A DNA stretch of 34,988 nucleotides from Isoptericola sp. (GTDB lineage Bacteria > Actinomycetota > Actinomycetes > Actinomycetales > Cellulomonadaceae), in NCBI GenBank assembly GCA_031180595.1, contig JAPSLQ010000012.1:3816-38803 (forward strand). Reading direction: 5' to 3'. A program made the position numbers and the translations under genes. The notes beneath the pieces are model-generated. The model was not told the DNA's origin. It saw only the letters and a program-made list of their open reading frames with translations, and made no database searches. The number at the start of each line of letters is the position of its first letter. Position 1 is the stretch's first letter. Below, one piece after another: positions 7,504 through 14,150 of the stretch.

Positions 7504-7545
7504 GGTGGGACACGCCACCGCCCGCCTGCGGCGTCGCGTCCCACC
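7504..7545. terminator. Bulged hairpin between the membrane protein gene and ftsK
   Basis: GGTGGGAC-ACGCC pairs with GGCGT-(CGC)-GTCCCACC: an 8-bp and a 5-bp helix separated by a 3-nt bulge, with a 13-nt loop. It begins about 10 nt after the stop and has no T-tract. It may terminate the upstream gene before the ftsK promoter. Confidence 0.4.
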
Positions 7546-7552
7546 TCGCGGG

Positions 7553-7558
7553 TACGGT
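7553..7558 (+). promoter_or_regulatory. Putative -10 (TACGGT) of ftsK
   Basis: TACGGT lies 9 nt before the ftsK ATG, so the transcript would be leaderless or carry only 2-3 extra nucleotides. It is slightly longer than the 6-7 nt seen at other starts. Confidence 0.4.
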
Positions 7559-7567
7559 GAGAGCATC

Positions 7568-10264
7568 ATGGCGACCCGGACACCCGCCCGGAGGACCTCC
7601 GGGACTCCTCGGGCACCGCAGCGGGCCGCGACGAGCTCGGCACGCACGCGTTCCGTGGCGGCGCCGACCGGTCGCGCGCCGAGCCGCGCCCGCAAGGGCA
7701 CGGCGAGCGGCAAGGGCGGCAACGGCCGCGGGGCCCCCGCCCGGCGGCCTGCCCGCGGCGCGCCGCCGTGGCCCGTGCGCGCGGCGCGGGGGCTGTACCT
7801 GGGCGTCGCCCACGGCCTGGGTGCCGTGGTCCGCAGCATCACCAAGGGAGCGAGAGACCTGGAACCCGAGCACCGCCGTGACGGCGTCGCCTTCTTCCTC
7901 ATCGCGCTCGCGCTCGTCGTGGCGGCGCGCGAGTGGTGGGGGATATCCGGCACCTTCGGGGTGGTCGTGCACGCCGTCGTGGCCGGGACGGTCGGCCTCG
8001 CCGGCGTCGCGGTGCCCGTGCTGCTCCTCTGGCTCGGCGCGCGCGTCATGCGCCACCCCGAGCGGGCCCAGGCGAACTCGCGCGTCGCGATCGGCCTGTC
8101 GTTCATCGTCGTCTCCGTCTGCGCGCTCGTCGCGATCTCGGAGGACCTGCCCTCGCCGTCGGACGGGTTCAGGGCGCTGCAGGACGCCGGCGGGATCGTC
8201 GGGTACCTCGCGGCGACCCCGGTCGTCACGGGCGTGACCGAGTGGGTGGCCGTGCCGCTGTTCCTCCTGCTCGGCTTCTTCGGGCTCCTGGTCGTCACGG
8301 CGACGCCCGTGCACCGCATCCCCGAGCGGCTGCGCGGCCTGTACGACCGGCTCACGGGCAACCACCACCACGCCGAGGACGACGACGGGCTCGAGCTCGC
8401 CGAGGGGTTCTCGCGCCACGACGGGAGCGACGAGACACCGCCGCGCAAGCGCCGCACGCGCAAGACCAAGGCGATGCGCGAGGCCGAGGCCGCGGAGCGG
8501 GCGGCCCGGTACGCCGGGGACGAGGCGTTCGAGAAGGCGGCGACGCTCGAGAAGCCCGGCGACCCGCCGGCGCGCGCCGACAGGGCCGCGCCCACGCAGG
8601 TCGTGGCGGCCGGCGGGACCCCTCCCGTCGACGACCCCGAGCCGCCGTCGCCCGCGCTGGTGCCGGACGCACCGCCGTCGGACACACCGGCGCCGAACCT
8701 GCCGGTGCCGATGGGCCGCGCCGAGCAGCCGATGCTCGAGGGCGACACGGTCTACCTGCTCCCCGACGAGCAGGCCCTCGTCAAGGGCGCCCCGCACAAG
8801 ACCCGGTCGGCCGTCAACGACCGGGTCGTCGAGGCGCTCACGAAGGTCTTCGCCGACTTCGACGTGGACGCCCAGGTCACCGGCTTCACGCGCGGCCCGA
8901 CGGTCACGCGCTACGAGGTCGAGGTGGGGCCGAAGGTCAAGGTCGAGCGCATCACGTCGCTGTCGAACAACATCGCGTACGCGGTGGCGAGTGCCGACGT
9001 GCGGATCCTCTCGCCGATCCCCGGCAAGTCGGCGATCGGCATCGAGATCCCCAACGCGGACCGCGAGACCGTCGTCCTCGGCGACGTGCTGCGGTCGTCC
9101 GCGGCCCGCCGGACCGAGCACCCGATGGTCATGGGCGTCGGCAAGGACGTCGAGGGCGGGTACGTCGTCGCGAACCTCGCGAAGATGCCGCACATCCTCG
9201 TCGCGGGCGCCACGGGCGCGGGCAAGTCGAGCTTCATCAACTCGATGATCACGTCGATCCTCATGCGGGCCACGCCCGAGCAGGTCCGCATGATCCTGGT
9301 CGACCCGAAGCGCGTCGAGCTGACGATCTACGAGGGCATCCCGCACCTCATCACGCCCATCATCACCAACCCGAAGAAGGCCGCCGAGGCGCTCGACTGG
9401 GTCGTGCGGGAGATGGACGCCCGCTACGACGACCTCGCGATGTTCGGCTACAAGCACGTCGACGACTTCAACGCCGCGGTGCGCTCGGGCAAGGTCAAGC
9501 CGCTGCCGGGCTCGGAGCGCAAGATCGCGCCGTACCCGTACCTGCTCGTCGTCGTCGACGAGCTCGCCGACCTCATGATGGTCGCGCCGCGCGACGTCGA
9601 GGCGTCGATCCAGCGCATCACGCAGCTCGCGCGGGCCGCCGGCATCCACCTCGTCCTGGCCACCCAGCGCCCGTCCGTCGACGTCGTCACGGGCCTCATC
9701 AAGGCCAACGTGCCGTCGCGGCTCGCGTTCGCGACGTCGTCGGTCACGGACTCGCGCGTCGTCCTCGACCAGCCCGGCGCGGAGAAGCTCATCGGCCAGG
9801 GTGACGCGCTGTTCCTGCCCATGGGTGCCGCCAAGCCCATGCGCGTGCAGGGGGCCTGGGTCACCGAGTCCGAGGTCCACACGGTCGTCGAGCACGTCAA
9901 GGCACAGCTCAAGCCGGTCTACCGGGAGGACGTCACCGCGCCCGCGGCCGCCAAGAAGCAGGTCGACGACGACATCGGCGACGACCTCGACCTGCTGCTG
10001 CAGGCGGCCGAGCTGGTCGTGACGACGCAGTTCGGCTCGACGTCCATGCTCCAGCGCAAGCTGCGGGTCGGCTTCGCCAAGGCCGGGCGCCTCATGGACC
10101 TCCTCGAGTCGCGGGAGATCGTCGGGCCGTCCGAGGGCTCCAAGGCGCGCGAGGTGCTGGTCCAGCCGGACGACCTCCCCTCGGCGCTCGCCCTCATCCG
10201 CGGGGAGTCGGCGCCGGTCTACGACCAGGACGAGGCGTCCGCCCCGGACCCGGCCGAGGACTAG
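7568..10264 (+). CDS. ftsK: DNA translocase FtsK/SpoIIIE
   Basis: An 898-aa septal DNA pump that segregates chromosome termini during division. Order of parts: a basic low-complexity N-terminus (residues 1-95, TPARRTSGTPRAPQ type), four membrane helices (about 105-245, for example AFFLIALALVVAAREWWG), an acidic/Pro-rich linker (about 265-395), then the motor. The Walker A GATGAGKSSFIN is near residue 547, the Walker B LLVVVDELADLMMV near 658, and HLVLATQRPSVDVVTGLIKAN follows. The DNA-orienting winged-helix gamma domain is at the C-terminus (AAELVVTTQFGSTSMLQRKLRVGFAKAGRLMDLLE, about residues 810-865). Start MATRTPARR is chosen by normal length and a -10-like TACGGT 9 nt upstream; the track ORF starts too early. 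It is convergent with the CapA-like gene, 55 bp apart. Confidence 0.97.
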   Translation: MATRTPARRTSGTPRAPQRAATSSARTRSVAAPTGRAPSRARKGTASGKGGNGRGAPARRPARGAPPWPVRAARGLYLGVAHGLGAVVRSITKGARDLEPEHRRDGVAFFLIALALVVAAREWWGISGTFGVVVHAVVAGTVGLAGVAVPVLLLWLGARVMRHPERAQANSRVAIGLSFIVVSVCALVAISEDLPSPSDGFRALQDAGGIVGYLAATPVVTGVTEWVAVPLFLLLGFFGLLVVTATPVHRIPERLRGLYDRLTGNHHHAEDDDGLELAEGFSRHDGSDETPPRKRRTRKTKAMREAEAAERAARYAGDEAFEKAATLEKPGDPPARADRAAPTQVVAAGGTPPVDDPEPPSPALVPDAPPSDTPAPNLPVPMGRAEQPMLEGDTVYLLPDEQALVKGAPHKTRSAVNDRVVEALTKVFADFDVDAQVTGFTRGPTVTRYEVEVGPKVKVERITSLSNNIAYAVASADVRILSPIPGKSAIGIEIPNADRETVVLGDVLRSSAARRTEHPMVMGVGKDVEGGYVVANLAKMPHILVAGATGAGKSSFINSMITSILMRATPEQVRMILVDPKRVELTIYEGIPHLITPIITNPKKAAEALDWVVREMDARYDDLAMFGYKHVDDFNAAVRSGKVKPLPGSERKIAPYPYLLVVVDELADLMMVAPRDVEASIQRITQLARAAGIHLVLATQRPSVDVVTGLIKANVPSRLAFATSSVTDSRVVLDQPGAEKLIGQGDALFLPMGAAKPMRVQGAWVTESEVHTVVEHVKAQLKPVYREDVTAPAAAKKQVDDDIGDDLDLLLQAAELVVTTQFGSTSMLQRKLRVGFAKAGRLMDLLESREIVGPSEGSKAREVLVQPDDLPSALALIRGESAPVYDQDEASAPDPAED

Positions 10265-10302
10265 AGGGCCCCGCCTCTGCCCTCGTGCCCGGGGCGTCGA
10301 CG

Positions 10303-10319
10303 GAGCGCGCCCGGCGCGC
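10303..10319. terminator. Weak hairpin in the ftsK-capA convergent gap
   Basis: AGCGCGCCCGGCGCGCT is an 8-1-8 inverted repeat, so a real loop would leave about 6 bp of GC-only stem. There is no T-tract. It is a possible bidirectional terminator in the 55-bp gap, with weak support. Confidence 0.25.
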
Positions 10320-11582
10320 TCAGGGCTGGGTGCGCGGGACGACGACGGGCGGCTCGCCCGTCGGCTGCGGCGGCTCGCGTCGCTCCGGTGCCGCGTCGCC
10401 GACGGCGTCGCGCACCCGCTGCTCGCGGAGCACCAGCTCGTCGCGGTCGAGCGTGCCTGCGGTCGGGTCGGCGAGCGCGTCCGGCAGCGCCCGCAGCCGG
10501 TGGCCCGCCGCACGGTCCACCGTCGTCGCCGTCCAGGCGACGTCGGCGACGCGTGCGGGCGCTCCGGGCCGCGGACGTTCGACCGTCGCGCTGAGGAGGA
10601 CGCCGTTGCTGGTGCGGGCGTCGCAGCACTCCGCGGACTGGTTCGACAGCATGTTCCCGAGCCCGAACGCGACCCACATGCCCGTGCCGTCCGGCCCGCC
10701 GTCGAGCCGCTCGATGCGCTGCGGGACGTGCGCGTGGTGGCCGATGACGAGGTCGACGAGCCCCGAGCCGGCGAGCGCCGCGGTGACCTCGGTCTGCTGG
10801 TCCGTGAGGTTCTCGGTGTACTCGACCCCGGCGTGCAGCGAGACGAGAACCAGGTCCGCCCCGGCGTCGCGTGCGGCCCGGGCGTCCGCCACGAGGGCCG
10901 CCGCGTCGATCAGGTCGACCGACCAGGGTGCGTCTGCGGGGACGGGCAGCCCGTTCGTCCCGTACGTCGCCGAGAGGTGGGCGACCGTCACGGGCCGCGT
11001 GCCGCGGTCCAGCTCGTACAGCTGGGGTCGCGCCTGCTCCTCGGCGGTGCGGGCGGTGCCCACGTGTCCCAGCCCGGCGGCGTCGAGCTCGTCGAGCGTG
11101 GCGACCACGCCGTCGAAGCCCCGGTCGAGCGAGTGGTTCGAGGCCGTGGAGCAGCCGTCCCAACCCTGCTCGGCCAGGTCGCGCACGAGCGTCGCAGGCG
11201 CCCCGAACATCGGGTACCCGCTCGGGCTCGTGCCCGCGGGCGCGACGGGCACCTCGAGGTGGCACAGCGCGAGGTCAGCGGCGCCGACCCATGCGTCGAG
11301 GCCGGCCAGGAGCGGGCTGAAGTCGGTCGACCCGTCGCCGGTCCGAGCCGAGCGCAGGACCGGTGTGTGCGTCAGCACGTCCCCGGCCGCGACCACGGTG
11401 AACGTCGCCGGGGGAGCCGGGGCGGGCGGCGCGGACTTCGCGACGACCGGCGCGGGCGTCGCCGTCACGGTCGGGGCGACGTCGGGCCCGGAGTCGGGCA
11501 CGGCGGAGCAGGCGGTCACCGTGGCGGCCGTGGCGGCCAGCACCACGGCACCTGCGCTACGACGTCGGGCGCGGAGGGTCAC
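10320..11582 (-). CDS. CapA family (poly-gamma-glutamate synthesis type) lipoprotein
   Basis: A 420-aa protein of the PGA_cap/CapA metallophosphatase-like family, probably anchored outside the membrane. The N-terminus VTLRARRRSAGAVVLAAT and a lipobox-like VTAC (Cys25) are followed by a Pro/Ala/Thr linker (about residues 26-58). The domain begins FTVVAAGDVLTHTPVL and shows ADLALCHLEVPVA, GCSTASNHSLDRGFDG, LVSLHAGVEYT, and IGHHAHVPQRIE with GMWVAFGLGNML. These are the family's metal-centre segments; the usual NLE is HLE here. The GTG start has TACGCT 6 nt upstream. No capB, capC or capE gene lies nearby, so a polyglutamate role is not supported; a cell-envelope phosphodiesterase role is an inference. 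Confidence 0.88.
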   Translation of the reverse strand: MTLRARRRSAGAVVLAATAATVTACSAVPDSGPDVAPTVTATPAPVVAKSAPPAPAPPATFTVVAAGDVLTHTPVLRSARTGDGSTDFSPLLAGLDAWVGAADLALCHLEVPVAPAGTSPSGYPMFGAPATLVRDLAEQGWDGCSTASNHSLDRGFDGVVATLDELDAAGLGHVGTARTAEEQARPQLYELDRGTRPVTVAHLSATYGTNGLPVPADAPWSVDLIDAAALVADARAARDAGADLVLVSLHAGVEYTENLTDQQTEVTAALAGSGLVDLVIGHHAHVPQRIERLDGGPDGTGMWVAFGLGNMLSNQSAECCDARTSNGVLLSATVERPRPGAPARVADVAWTATTVDRAAGHRLRALPDALADPTAGTLDRDELVLREQRVRDAVGDAAPERREPPQPTGEPPVVVPRTQP

Positions 11583-11588
11583 GCGGGC

Positions 11589-11594
11589 AGCGTA
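11589..11594 (-). promoter_or_regulatory. Putative -10 (TACGCT) of the CapA-like gene, leaderless arrangement
   Basis: TACGCT on the minus strand is followed by GCCCGC (6 nt) and the GTG start. It shares a 76-bp divergent region with the pgsA promoter. Confidence 0.45.
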
Positions 11595-11646
11595 GTCCGT
11601 CGCGGGGCCCGCACGTACGCCCGTCCGGGCGCACGGCACGCCCCAG

Positions 11647-11652
11647 TAGGGT
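11647..11652 (+). promoter_or_regulatory. Putative -10 (TAGGGT) of pgsA, leaderless arrangement
   Basis: TAGGGT lies 6 nt before the GTG of pgsA. A GGAGG also sits 1 nt before the GTG, too close for normal ribosome binding. Confidence 0.45.
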
Positions 11653-11658
11653 GGAGGC

Positions 11659-12261
11659 GTGTCGGAACAGCACCCGTCCCCGTGGAACGTCGCCAACGCG
11701 GTGACGATGGCGCGCATCGCCCTCGTCCCGGTCTTCGCGTGGGCTCTCCTCGTCGACGGCGGGCAGTCGGTGACGTGGCGCCTCGTCGCGACGGGGGTGT
11801 TCGTCGTCGCGGCCCTGAGCGACCGGCTCGACGGCCACCTCGCCCGCTCGAGGGGGCTCGTCACGGACCTCGGCAAGCTCCTCGACCCCATCGCCGACAA
11901 GGCGCTCGTCGGGGCCGCGCTCGTCCTGCTGTGGTGGCCGCTCGACGAGCTGCCGTGGTGGGTGCCCGCCGTGATCCTCGTGCGCGAGCTCGGCATCACG
12001 GCCATGCGCATGGTCCTGCTCCGGTACGCGGTCATGCCCGCGTCGCGCGGTGGCAAGATCAAGACGGTCCTGCAGACCGTCGCCATCACGGTGTTCCTGC
12101 TGCCGCTCGACCACCTGCCCGACCTCGTGCGCCTCACGGCGTGGGTCGTCATGGTCGCAGCCATCGCGGTCACCGTCGTCACAGGCGTCGACTACGCGGC
12201 GCAGGGCTGGCGGCTGCGGCGCGCCGCCCGTGCGGGGGCGCCGGGGACGCCCGCGGTGTGA
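11659..12261 (+). CDS. pgsA: CDP-diacylglycerol--glycerol-3-phosphate 3-phosphatidyltransferase
   Basis: A 200-aa membrane enzyme that makes phosphatidylglycerol phosphate from CDP-diacylglycerol and glycerol 3-phosphate, the committed step to phosphatidylglycerol and cardiolipin. The CDP-alcohol phosphatidyltransferase signature is intact, D-x2-D-G-x2-A-R-x8-G-x3-D-x3-D, read here as [13 protein letters not shown] then [11 protein letters not shown] (about residues 54-76). Several helices follow ([44 protein letters not shown]). The [20 protein letters not shown]-terminus is typical of PgsA. The stop overlaps the next start by 4 nt (GTGA), so pgsA and pncC are translationally coupled, as in many actinobacteria. 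Confidence 0.95.
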   Translation: MSEQHPSPWNVANAVTMARIALVPVFAWALLVDGGQSVTWRLVATGVFVVAALSDRLDGHLARSRGLVTDLGKLLDPIADKALVGAALVLLWWPLDELPWWVPAVILVRELGITAMRMVLLRYAVMPASRGGKIKTVLQTVAITVFLLPLDHLPDLVRLTAWVVMVAAIAVTVVTGVDYAAQGWRLRRAARAGAPGTPAV

Positions 12262-12722
12262 CCGCCCGCGACGTGCTCGCGAGCCTCGCCGCGCGCGGGT
12301 GGACGCTGGGCGTCGCCGAGTCGCTCACGGGAGGTCTGGTCGCCGCCGAGCTCGTGGCCGTGCCCGGCGCCTCCGCCGTCGTGCGCGGCGGCGTCGTGGC
12401 CTACGCCACCGACCTCAAGCACGAGCTGCTCGGCGTGCCGGCGGACCTGCTGGCCGCACGGGGCGCGGTCGACCCCGACGTCGCGCGGCACATGGCCCGC
12501 GGCGTGCGGGTGCGGACCGGGGCCGACGTCGGCCTCGCGACGACGGGTGTCGCCGGTCCCGACCCGCAGGACGGCAAGGCGCCGGGCCTCGTCTTCGTCG
12601 CGGTCAGCACTCCGGACGGGGACGAGGTGCGCCGCGTCGACGCGACGGGCGACCGCGCCGCGGTCCGGCGCACGGCGGTGGAGGCGGCGCTGGGCCTGGC
12701 GCACGAGGTGCTCGCCGGGTGA
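12258..12722 (+). CDS. pncC: CinA C-terminal family nicotinamide-nucleotide amidohydrolase
   Basis: A 154-aa single-domain CinA C-terminal (PncC) protein, which deamidates nicotinamide mononucleotide to nicotinate mononucleotide in NAD recycling. Signature segments are [64 protein letters not shown], and the closing [16 protein letters not shown]. There is no N-terminal molybdopterin-binding-like domain, so it is the short form. The GTG start overlaps the pgsA stop. The older annotation 'competence-damage protein CinA' refers to the same family. clgR follows after a 212-bp gap. Confidence 0.93.
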   Translation: MTARDVLASLAARGWTLGVAESLTGGLVAAELVAVPGASAVVRGGVVAYATDLKHELLGVPADLLAARGAVDPDVARHMARGVRVRTGADVGLATTGVAGPDPQDGKAPGLVFVAVSTPDGDEVRRVDATGDRAAVRRTAVEAALGLAHEVLAG

Positions 12723-12826
12723 AGATCCTGCGTCCTTCCGCGGGCCGGCGGACCCGCGGGAACACGGGTGCGCCGGGGATCGTTCATCCTGGTGTGATCG
12801 CCAAGAGGCCACAGAGCCGTATCGAT

Positions 12827-12840
12827 GTTCGCCCCGCCCG
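12827..12840 (+). promoter_or_regulatory. Possible ClgR-type site upstream of clgR
   Basis: GTTCGC-N5-CCG matches the GTTCGC-N5-GCG site described for ClgR in Streptomyces except for one base of the right half. It lies just upstream of the expected -35 of the clgR promoter, a plausible place for autoactivation. One mismatch in a short motif makes this tentative. Confidence 0.25.
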
Positions 12841-12862
12841 GCATGATGTCGGCGGGTCACGG

Positions 12863-12868
12863 TACGGT
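12863..12868 (+). promoter_or_regulatory. Putative -10 (TACGGT) of clgR
   Basis: TACGGT in the 212-bp pncC-clgR gap would start transcription near 12875 and leave a leader of about 60 nt containing the clgR ribosome site. No convincing -35 is visible, which fits an activator-dependent promoter. Confidence 0.4.
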
Positions 12869-12934
12869 GGATCTACCCCCGCGCCAGGGGGACCAACGAG
12901 GCCGGTAGGACCGGGTACGGGAAGGGGGCGCGAG

Positions 12935-13282
12935 ATGGTCGTTCTACGACGTGAGATCGGAGACGTGCTGCGTGACGCGCGGCAGCGTCAGGGGCGCACC
13001 CTGCGTGAGGTTTCCTCGGCAGCCCGGGTCTCGCTCGGGTACCTCAGCGAGGTCGAGCGAGGTCAGAAGGAGGCGTCGTCCGAGCTGCTCGCCTCGATCT
13101 GCGAGGCGCTCGACGTGCCGATGTCGCTGGTGCTGCGCGAGGTGAGCGACCGGATCGCGGCCGCCGAGGGCCTGCACATCCCGGACACGATCCCGGCGGA
13201 CGTCTACGCCGGGCTGCTCGGCCGCGGGGACGACGCCCGGCGCGGCGGCGCGCTGCGCGAGGACCTGGCGCCGGTCGGCTGA
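12935..13282 (+). CDS. clgR: ClgR-type XRE family transcriptional regulator
   Basis: A 115-aa Cro/CI-type helix-turn-helix protein. In Streptomyces, Corynebacterium and Mycobacterium, ClgR activates clpP/clpC proteolysis genes and other stress genes and is itself a Clp substrate. The N-terminal [20 protein letters not shown], the [23 protein letters not shown] with [20 protein letters not shown], and the position after pgsA-pncC all match the ClgR family. The C-terminus ([10 protein letters not shown]) is short and does not end in the Ala-Ala seen in some homologues, so self-degradation through a C-terminal signal is uncertain. The start has a purine-rich GAAGGGGG upstream. A strong hairpin follows the stop. 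Confidence 0.92.
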   Translation: MVVLRREIGDVLRDARQRQGRTLREVSSAARVSLGYLSEVERGQKEASSELLASICEALDVPMSLVLREVSDRIAAAEGLHIPDTIPADVYAGLLGRGDDARRGGALREDLAPVG

Positions 13283-13301
13283 CCTGCACGAGCCGAGGCT
13301 C

Positions 13302-13339
13302 ACGAGGGGCGCTCCACCCACCGGTGGGGCGCCCCTCGT
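13302..13339. terminator. Bidirectional hairpin between clgR and nei2
   Basis: A 17-bp stem, ACGAGGGGCGCTCCACC against GGTGGGGCGCCCCTCGT, with one T-G wobble and a 4-nt loop. It sits 19 nt past the clgR stop and 18 nt past the convergent nei2 stop. It has no T-tract, as is common for actinobacterial terminators. Confidence 0.8.
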
Positions 13340-13357
13340 CGTCTCCACCCCTCGTGC

Positions 13358-14149
13358 CTACCGCGGCGCCTGGCAGGCCGGGCACCAGAAGACCGGGCGG
13401 TCGTAGGGCGCCTCGTTCGCCCGGCCCACCGCCACCGGGGTGCGGCAGCGTCGGCACGGCCGGCGGGCCCGGCCGTGCACCGCCGGCTCGACGGCACCCA
13501 GCCCGCGCGAGCGCCCGACCTCGACGCTGCGGCCCATGAGCCGGCGCGCGGTGAGCAGCAGCGCGCGGCCGCCGTCGGCGTCGAGCCGGTCGGCCGGCGT
13601 CCACGGCCACAGCCGGAGCGCGAACAGGGTCTCGGCCATCCAGATCGTGCCGAGCCCCGCCACCACGCGCTGGTCCAGGAGCACCTCGCACAGCGGGCGC
13701 CCACCCTGTGCGGCGAGCCGGCGCAGCCCTTCGGTCAGGCCGGCGTCGGGGAAGTCGTCGGCGAGGACGTCCGGCCCGAGGTGGCCGACCAGGCGGGCCT
13801 CGTCGCGCGTGCGGACCAGGTCGAGCATCCCGAGGTGCCAGCCGACGCAGGTCCAGGAGGACGTCCCGAGGACGGCCCGCACGGACGGGTGGCGTGCCGC
13901 CGCCTGCCGCGTGCCCGTCGGGTGCACCCGCCAGTAGCCGTCCATGCGCAGGTGCGTGTGCAGCGTGCGCCCGTCGTCGAAGCGCGTGAGCAGGTGCTTG
14001 CCGTACGCGACGCACTCCGTGACGGTCGCCCCGACGAGCCGGGCGGCGCCCGCGGTCGGCCAGCGCAGCTCCGCGCGGTCCAGCGGCACGCCGCGCAGCG
14101 CCGCGTCGAGTCGGGCGGCCGTGAGCCGCAGCACGTCGCCCTCGGGCAT
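13358..14149 (-). CDS. nei2: Fpg/Nei family DNA glycosylase (Nei2 type)
   Basis: A 263-aa formamidopyrimidine/endonuclease VIII-type glycosylase that removes oxidised bases. The mature N-terminus is MPEGDVLRLTAARLDAALRG, giving the catalytic Pro2-Glu3 after Met removal. LHTHLRMDGYWRV and the H2TH region EVLLDQRVVAGLGTIWMAETLF follow. The C-terminus has a zinc finger, CRRC and CPAC separated by about 23 residues. It starts 1 nt after the lhr stop on the same strand, so the genes are certainly cotranscribed; mycobacteria also carry adjacent lhr and nei genes. The likely role is repair of oxidised bases together with the Lhr helicase. The symbol nei2 is assigned by context. Confidence 0.93.
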   Translation of the reverse strand: MPEGDVLRLTAARLDAALRGVPLDRAELRWPTAGAARLVGATVTECVAYGKHLLTRFDDGRTLHTHLRMDGYWRVHPTGTRQAAARHPSVRAVLGTSSWTCVGWHLGMLDLVRTRDEARLVGHLGPDVLADDFPDAGLTEGLRRLAAQGGRPLCEVLLDQRVVAGLGTIWMAETLFALRLWPWTPADRLDADGGRALLLTARRLMGRSVEVGRSRGLGAVEPAVHGRARRPCRRCRTPVAVGRANEAPYDRPVFWCPACQAPR

Positions 14150-14150
14150 C

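Noticed and set aside
6908-10513. 1201-aa minus-strand ORF opposite ftsK
   Set aside because: It is a shadow of ftsK: composition is Arg/Asp/Val-rich repeats without domains, and ftsK has full motifs on the other strand.
10320-11582. Capsule (poly-gamma-glutamate) synthesis locus
   Set aside because: Only a CapA-like gene is present; no ligase or export partner genes lie nearby.
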